Of a stretch of 64,000 nt of DNA, positions 57,805 through 64,000 are shown one piece after another; position 1 is the stretch's first letter, and every line of letters begins with the position of its first letter. The DNA is from Sphagnum compactum (lineage: Eukaryota > Bryophyta > Sphagnopsida > Sphagnales): positions 6,076,001-6,140,000 of the forward strand of contig OZ234498.1 of assembly GCA_965153455.1 (NCBI GenBank), read 5' to 3'. The position numbers and the translations under genes were made by a program. The notes under the pieces are model-generated. The model did not search any database, was not told the DNA's origin, and saw only the letters and a list, made by a program, of their open reading frames with translations.

Positions 57805-60800
57805 TTCACTCGCTGGCCTATCTACCGAAGTTGAGAAAATGACTTTTGGAAAAATGAATAGGTAGATGACAAAGATAAGATCACCATCAAAGTCCTTCCA
57901 CACCAAAGCCTAGTTTAATGCCCCTCATGCCAAGTTAGAAATTTGTATAATTTCAAGCACACTTTAAAACTTTAACTATGTGAGAAACAATAAAAGAATA
58001 TGAGAAAACCTTTCCTATGGAGGACTTGTCTTGTAGTAGCTCAATGTTGCATCTAATTTGTTGCAATTATTTAATAGCCACCAGTGAAGGTGATGTAATT
58101 GGAAAGAAATTATGTATTTAATCAAGTTAAAAACAGATCATTTATACATGCATTCAATATATTAAAAAATTCAAGCATAATTTTTTTTTTAAACATGCGT
58201 TTAATTAGTTTTAGTTTTTATTGGTATCACAAAAGGACTTGGAGAACGAAAAATTGGAAACTTGTGGTCATTGAGGAAATTTGGTTGAGGCTACAATTTT
58301 AAGGTTACAAGCACTCACTAGACGATGATTGTGTGGTGTAACATATGGTTAAATGGTCAAAATTAAACAATAGGTTTGCACATTCTTGCACATGTCATAA
58401 TGATATTTAGGCAACAAGACTTGATGATAACCGGAATATATTGCATTATCCAAATGTGTGACACCAAGGTTTTGAGGTTAATGTTGACATGTACTTTCAA
58501 CCTCCAAATTCATCCTTAATAATATCATGTTATGGGTTTTAATAATCATCATGTCATTAGAAAAAATTCCAAACCACCACCAATCCCCCAAACCTTCATC
58601 AAAAAATTTATAATATATGATGTGTGATTTAGCCTAATCATGGTGCCCATTAAACTTGTCAGGAACAAGCTTTCTAAATGCCATCATAAAACTGTTGTCA
58701 TTCACATGCATCAATGATTCCCTCAAGTCCAAAGATTTTTTTCTGGTGATTGGAACCATTATGCATGCCATATTCTCCAAGGTTTTGTTACCATGCAAAC
58801 ATTGATCGTCCTTTTGGTAAAAAAGTTGTTCATTTGTCATCAAAAAGTTTTTGCACTTGATCTTACTATTTAATTCTTCCCACAAATGACATCTTATGTG
58901 GAATTTCTAACATGGCATGGTTTGATCGTAATGCCCAACATGATCATCACATCCATTTAGTGCATTGCCCTATTTTTGGCATGTTTGAAAAGTTTAATTT
59001 CAAATGACCGTTGTAATCAATAGTGAACTTATCTATGGATAAAAAAATGTTGTTACTAAACTAAACTTTTAATGGAGCTTCCAGTAACACAAATTATTCT
59101 ACCAACACGACAAGTTTTATAGATACCAATGATATGACATTAGCAAGTACCTATGCATGGATTCATCCATATGGCAAAAACAATTTGTAATGATCAATTT
59201 GACCCCATTTTCATCAATGTATTGAAATTTCATCAAAATGGTTATATTTCACCCATGTCGTCAATTTTCATTTCATCCATACCAAAAAGGATAGTTTAAT
59301 GAAAAAAAGATTACAAAGGACTATTTTGGATTTTTATTGCATTTACTATTCCATGATTATAGTGAAGTGGTGTATGACTTAAGTAAAATGATGTCATGTT
59401 AATGTAATAATTTTTAAAAAAAATAGATTGGATACAACATAGATATCCTTTTGAGTCCTTTTAAAATAATTTGAGTCCTTGTTTTAACTGCAATTTTCAT
59501 TTTAAAAGAATCAAAAGGAATGTATTAAACAATGCGTTTGACTTCAATTTTCTTCCATGAATAAGTAATGCATATACTTATGTTTGGCAATGTTCATATA
59601 ATACATTTGATTAAATAATATACGATACAAAATTTTTGAAGGCTACAAAATCCATTCTTAAAGGGCTATAAGGGAAATGATTATTTTTTTGCCATTTGGT
59701 TGATTTTTTATATTCACTAGACTTAGAATTTGTGACCTTAAGTGTTGAGTCTTGACAACATATGTAGGAAATTTTCATGTAAAAAATCATGTTAAGTTGT
59801 CTATAAAAGCTTATATACTCATTTTTTACATTTTTAGTTTTTTACCAAAATATTTATGCATAATTACATATGCATGTGAAAAATCACCACCACCATGAAA
59901 TGATCATAATTTGAATTATCCAATATTTTTCATTTAAATTTATTCCATATAGATTCTATATTTGGAAAATAACAAAAACAAAATCCTTGAATCATGTGTC
60001 TAACAAGAAGAATGTACCTTAACTATGAATACACCCAACATTCCATAGCCATAAGGCTCATGGTACTAGATGTAACTACAAGTGATGTTGTAAGCCACAT
60101 ATTCCTTCCATTCCATATCATTAATCTTTCACATCACCATGCATTTCTTTTGTGATGTGTGCACAAATGATTGGTGGAGCTACACCTACTCTAAAGCACA
60201 ACTGAAGGCAATGAAACATTGTATTTTTCAAGTTTGGCAACAATGGGTATAGATATTCCATTTCTATCATCACATGGATGTTGTCACTTCAAGAACATAG
60301 TTTCATGTTGGCTTGATTGGCCAATATTGGAGATTCCACTCAAGTTGCCATTAATCTATAAATGGCCTTCAAGTCTTTGTCTCCAACCACTTAATCTCCA
60401 TGAATGTTGCAATGTCCTTATGTTCCTTTTCAATATTTTATGTTATTGCTACATCCTTGACTACTTCCTTCCCCTTCAAATTTTTTTCAATTGGTGTTGT
60501 TTCATCTTCATCAACAACAATAATTGTTTCTTCCTTTTTGCCTTAAATGTCCTACCCTTCTTCTATGGGATTTCCATCTTTTGCATCCTCCTATATTTCC
60601 TCATTCTCCCCCTCCAATTCTTGTATTTTAAAATATGTTGTGTTTAAAGCCTTGACATAGTTTTTTTTCTAGCACCATCTTGACATCAATAGCTAATTGG
60701 TCGAACAATTGTTCATAGAGAATTGCCTTGGCTTGGTTCTATGCAATAACTTGTTATTCAGTGTAAGGTAGTGATTCAACAAGGTAGAATACAATCAAAT

Positions 60801-63057
60801 GTAGGGCATAGATTAAACAAGAAGTAGATGGTTAATGAAATGGTAGGATGAAGACATTTCATTAGTTGAAGATTCAAATTATGTTTGGAGGAAAGAACTT
60901 AGGATTTAGTTCTGGAAGTTGATGAATTATGGGAGATTTTATTTTTACACATAGAAAAACTAAGACAATTGTTGTAGATTAAAATAGAAACTGTGAGTAG
61001 TTTATAATTTTGTTGGGCTTCAAACCACAGATTTTTTTAATTTTCAATTTTGGTTTCTACACTCTATAATGCAAATCTTTGAGATATTGAATTCTGAGTA
61101 AAGACAATAGTAGGATGTTGATGAGGAAACAGTGAAACTACTTTGAATTATTGTGTTTTTTTAACTAAATTGTGAAACCTAACCATTGATTATTATTATT
61201 GATAAGAATAGAAAATCTTAGAAAAAAACAATTGTATTGGAAAAATTGTGTGAAAATAATCTACAGAGCAAATCAAGATGAATAAAACCAAAGATTATGA
61301 ACCTTAAAAGTATTTTGAGACTATGATTGTATTGTTTTGTTAATAGGCAAAGAACAATTCTAGATAGAATTTGCGTTGACCATTTGGCAACCATCTCAAG
61401 TACAATTTTTTTCTAAATAAAAAAAAACAACAATGAAATAATTTGGATTTATTGAGAGCATTGTTTTTTGTAGATTTCGAAATTCGAAAGAAAACATACT
61501 ATTTTATTGTAGATTTTGGTTTCTAAATTTTTTGGTAATAGAAGACAAAGGTTTAAGTGGTAAAGATTGTAAGGACTTAAGCCAGAAAGTATACAAGAAA
61601 CGAAGGAAATATAAGATTTATAAAACAATATGAATCAAATGGTGATTTGAAGTTTATAGAGGCAAATGGATCAAGAAGCTAGGCAACAAGACATGAATTC
61701 TAATCTTGAAAATAATCAAGATGTAGATTAAGACGTATATGAAACATCAAACAAGGGTACAATTTTGAAACCCAAAAGTTTCTGAACAAAAAAACAAATT
61801 GCATGACATCAAGTGTCTTTAGTAGAAGTTGGAGTGAAAAGAGAAGTATGGATAAGGGGGTCCATAGTGACATCCTGGTTCTAGTGAAGGGAATTAGGTC
61901 TGAAATATACTTAAGAAAAGGGGATATCCATGCCTTTCAAGCACCATCTGCTATTCAAGAACATCGAGAAAAGAAAATCCAAAAGACAAATTATTATTGG
62001 TGAACCTTAGAAATTCTTCAAGCTCAAAATTTGTGAATAGTCGATGGAATGATTACAACCTATGCACAAATGCATCGTTTGTGTACCAGTCAACATCGCC
62101 AGAGTATTATGAAACAATAGAGGACTAGACCTGAAAAATACCTACAATCCTAGTATTCCAGAATGAGTGGATGTAAATTATCCAAGAACCTTTATGTATG
62201 ATGATGCATAGGTGAATGTTTTGGAGGAGACATTACCAAATTTCACATGATCTAAAGGGTAAGGTTATAACCAAAAATTTCAATTCATAAGTTTTCCAAA
62301 ATAAAATAGTTTCATACAAGCAAGTTGGTGTACATTTTGCACTCTGATAAATGCTGAAATTTTAGTTTCAGAACTACATGATTGTCTCCCTTCATATTTG
62401 TGCAATTTACAAAAAAAAAGACGGCAACAAGGATAGGATAAGAAGTCATATATTTTCCAAAAATTCCAATACTTGATAAACATGAGAGATGATGTGAACG
62501 CATAAAAGAATTTAGAGATCCAAAAGGTTGTTTCAACAGAATAATAAGAATGTAGTGAGCAATATTGGAAAGAACCCTTGAAACAACATTTCAAAAACAA
62601 ATTTATGACTAAAACGGCGGCCCATTCAAAACTATGAGCTTGTTGTCTTAATTGTCATTTACTTATGCCGTTTTCATGATATGCCTGTGGCTACTATGTC
62701 TTTGTACACCTACCTACGTATTCCCTATTGGAAACAAAAATGAACTCTGATCAGATGGTTGGTAAATTTTAAGGCTAGATGAAATCAATCTTGAGAGCTC
62801 CTTCTCTCTCTCTCTCTCAACAAGAGTAACTCTAGGCACTCAATCTAAAAAAATGATGACCCAGTTTCAAGTTTTTAAAAAACACAAGCCTAAGCTCAAG
62901 GTAAAGGGATATTTTTTATCTTTGACAAAAAAAAGGAGAAAATCTTGGGGAAAAACAAATTCTGCATTTTCACAGTTCCACCTTCATGTGACCTGCAGGC
63001 AATTGACCTGTTCAAAGAATGAACACCAAAATCAGCAACCCTAATGAGGGTTTGTTT
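57805..63057. other. Gene-poor AT-rich DNA
   Basis: No gene recognised in 5.2 kb. Frames at 58634-58885 (minus) contain FRKLVPDKFNG, loosely like the start of a Copia-type gag, but the following sequence does not support it. The frame at 61803-62003 (plus) is not recognised. A (TC)n run lies at 62803-62818. Confidence 0.4.
60250..60620 (-). pseudogene. Degenerate hydrophilic coding-like stretch, unassigned
   Basis: The minus strand reads KKEETIIVVDEDETTPIEKN, LKGKEVVKDVAIT, then IEKEHKDIATFMEIKWLETK, with scattered stops. The charged composition looks like former coding sequence rather than AT-rich noise. The plus-strand 142-codon frame opposite it is Cys/Phe/Leu-rich and looks like its shadow. 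I cannot name a family. Confidence 0.25.
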
Positions 63058-63126
63058 TTTCAATTTTGTGATGTAGCCAAACTGGTAATCAACAAGAAAA
63101 AGATTGAGCCAAATTTGGCTATTCAC
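63058..63126 (-). repeat. Dispersed GCCAAATTTGGC repeat, copy E
   Basis: On the minus strand: ATAGCCAAATTTGGCTCAAT, a variable middle (TTGTTGATTACC), then AGTTTGGCTACATCACAAAA. Same order as copies B, C and D, opposite orientation. Confidence 0.7.
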
Positions 63127-63693
63127 TAGATAGGAAAGTAAAACATTTGTAGAATCTGGCAAACTAGTTTTGGCTACCTGCTGGAATGTTGGAGAAAATC
63201 TGGCGATTCTTTAATGAAAAATTCTAGTCTGGCAAACTATGGCCATTTTTTTCACAAATATCCTTTGTAGGTGAAAAAATGCAAAAGTTCTTCACCCCAG
63301 AAAAAAACACGGAGGTCCCTAATGCATTCAAGATGTTAGGTTAGTTATCTGAACATCCAGTTGGGTGCAATTCAAGTGGATGTTTTCAATGGTTGGTTAT
63401 GTGATCATGCAACTTGGGTAAGAGAGCAATCACAAACAGTAGCCTAGTCCAGATTGAGAGATTTTGCCAAAGTTGAGACATACAAGTGTTAAAGCTCCCC
63501 TCCATTAATGGTGTTGCCCGACTGACTTGGCCAAATCCCATCTGAAACATAGTCTGCAATTCTCCATCCCATTCAATTGACATCTGCAAAGCACCAATCC
63601 CCCATTGGAAGACTTCAGTTTTTGTACAATTTACATGCAATATGGCAGCATACTACAGTCTACTACTATATGCGGTCTTTTTTTTCTCTTCCC

Positions 63694-63760
63694 CCAATTT
63701 TGTGATTTAGCTGAGGTGATGATCATCCATAAGCTGATTTAGCTAAATTTGGATAATAGC
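63694..63760 (-). repeat. Dispersed GCCAAATTTGGC repeat, copy F
   Basis: On the minus strand: ATCCAAATTTAGCTAAATCA, TGGATGATCATCACC, TCAGCTAAATCACAAAATTG. The middle GGATGATCA block matches copy C exactly. The DNA between copies E and F and to the window end shows no gene. Confidence 0.68.
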
Positions 63761-64000
63761 AGGGTCGATCTTGTGAACATGGACATAAAAGGAAACTCAA
63801 AATTTCAAGAGTTAGAAACAAAAGTAAAGAATTTTGTTGTTGCTGTTGTTGATTTTTTTCTGTTGGGTAATGCCCACGGAGGCAGGCGTTCCTGAAGTGC
63901 CCACCCTGAGGCAGAGCCAAGGGGGTGCTTATTTTGGAAACACCTTGCTCTGAGGGAGTTACCTGGCATAAAGACCTACAAGATTATTTTTTTCCCTCAT

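Noticed and set aside
58634-58885. Possible Copia gag start (FRKLVPDKFNG)
   Set aside because: Only a short motif fits; the sequence after it meets a stop and does not continue as gag, and no pol motifs are nearby.
60219-60647. 142-codon plus-strand frame
   Set aside because: Cys/Phe/Leu-rich with no recognisable domain; the opposite strand looks more like former coding DNA.

Overview
The window looks like nuclear DNA of a land plant. Genes are sparse, have GT-AG introns, and sit in long AT-rich stretches full of decayed transposons. One gene encodes a subunit of the chloroplast NDH complex and another a violaxanthin de-epoxidase-related protein, both photosynthetic-lineage families. No rRNA, tRNA, CRISPR array, operon or bacterial feature was seen. 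The species cannot be named from sequence alone. An active NDH-M gene argues against lineages that lost the plastid NDH complex.

Layout. 1-9.6 kb: a decayed hAT transposase split in two. The gap between its halves holds a non-autonomous CACTA-type element with matching ends and a 3-bp target duplication. 10.6-29.7 kb: two paralogous secreted glycine-rich protein genes point away from each other, about 16 kb apart; the first is on the minus strand, the second on the plus strand. They share a signal peptide, intron phases, TATA region and C-terminal tail. Unassigned DNA and a third decayed hAT lie between them. 32.4-35.5 kb: a minus-strand cyclophilin of the plant CYP23 type with at least seven exons. 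40.4-41.2 kb: a solo LTR with a 5-bp target duplication. 42.1 kb: a small single-pass membrane protein. 45-47.6 kb: a tandem-repeat block and another decayed hAT. 48.9-51.9 kb: a violaxanthin de-epoxidase-related gene. 53.1-54.5 kb: NDH-M on the minus strand, with repeats in its intron, repeats upstream, and a broken duplicate of its last exon just downstream. 55-64 kb: no recognisable gene.

The genes do not form a functional cluster. NDH-M and the VDE-related protein are both expected in plastids; the cyclophilin and the glycine-rich proteins carry secretory signal peptides. The most unusual items are a short dispersed repeat built on AGCCAAATTTGGCT (at least six copies), the divergent glycine-rich gene pair, the nested CACTA-in-hAT structure, and the decayed NDH-M exon duplicate. 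Exon boundaries were read by eye from splice signals, phase and family similarity; no alignment or transcript data were available.
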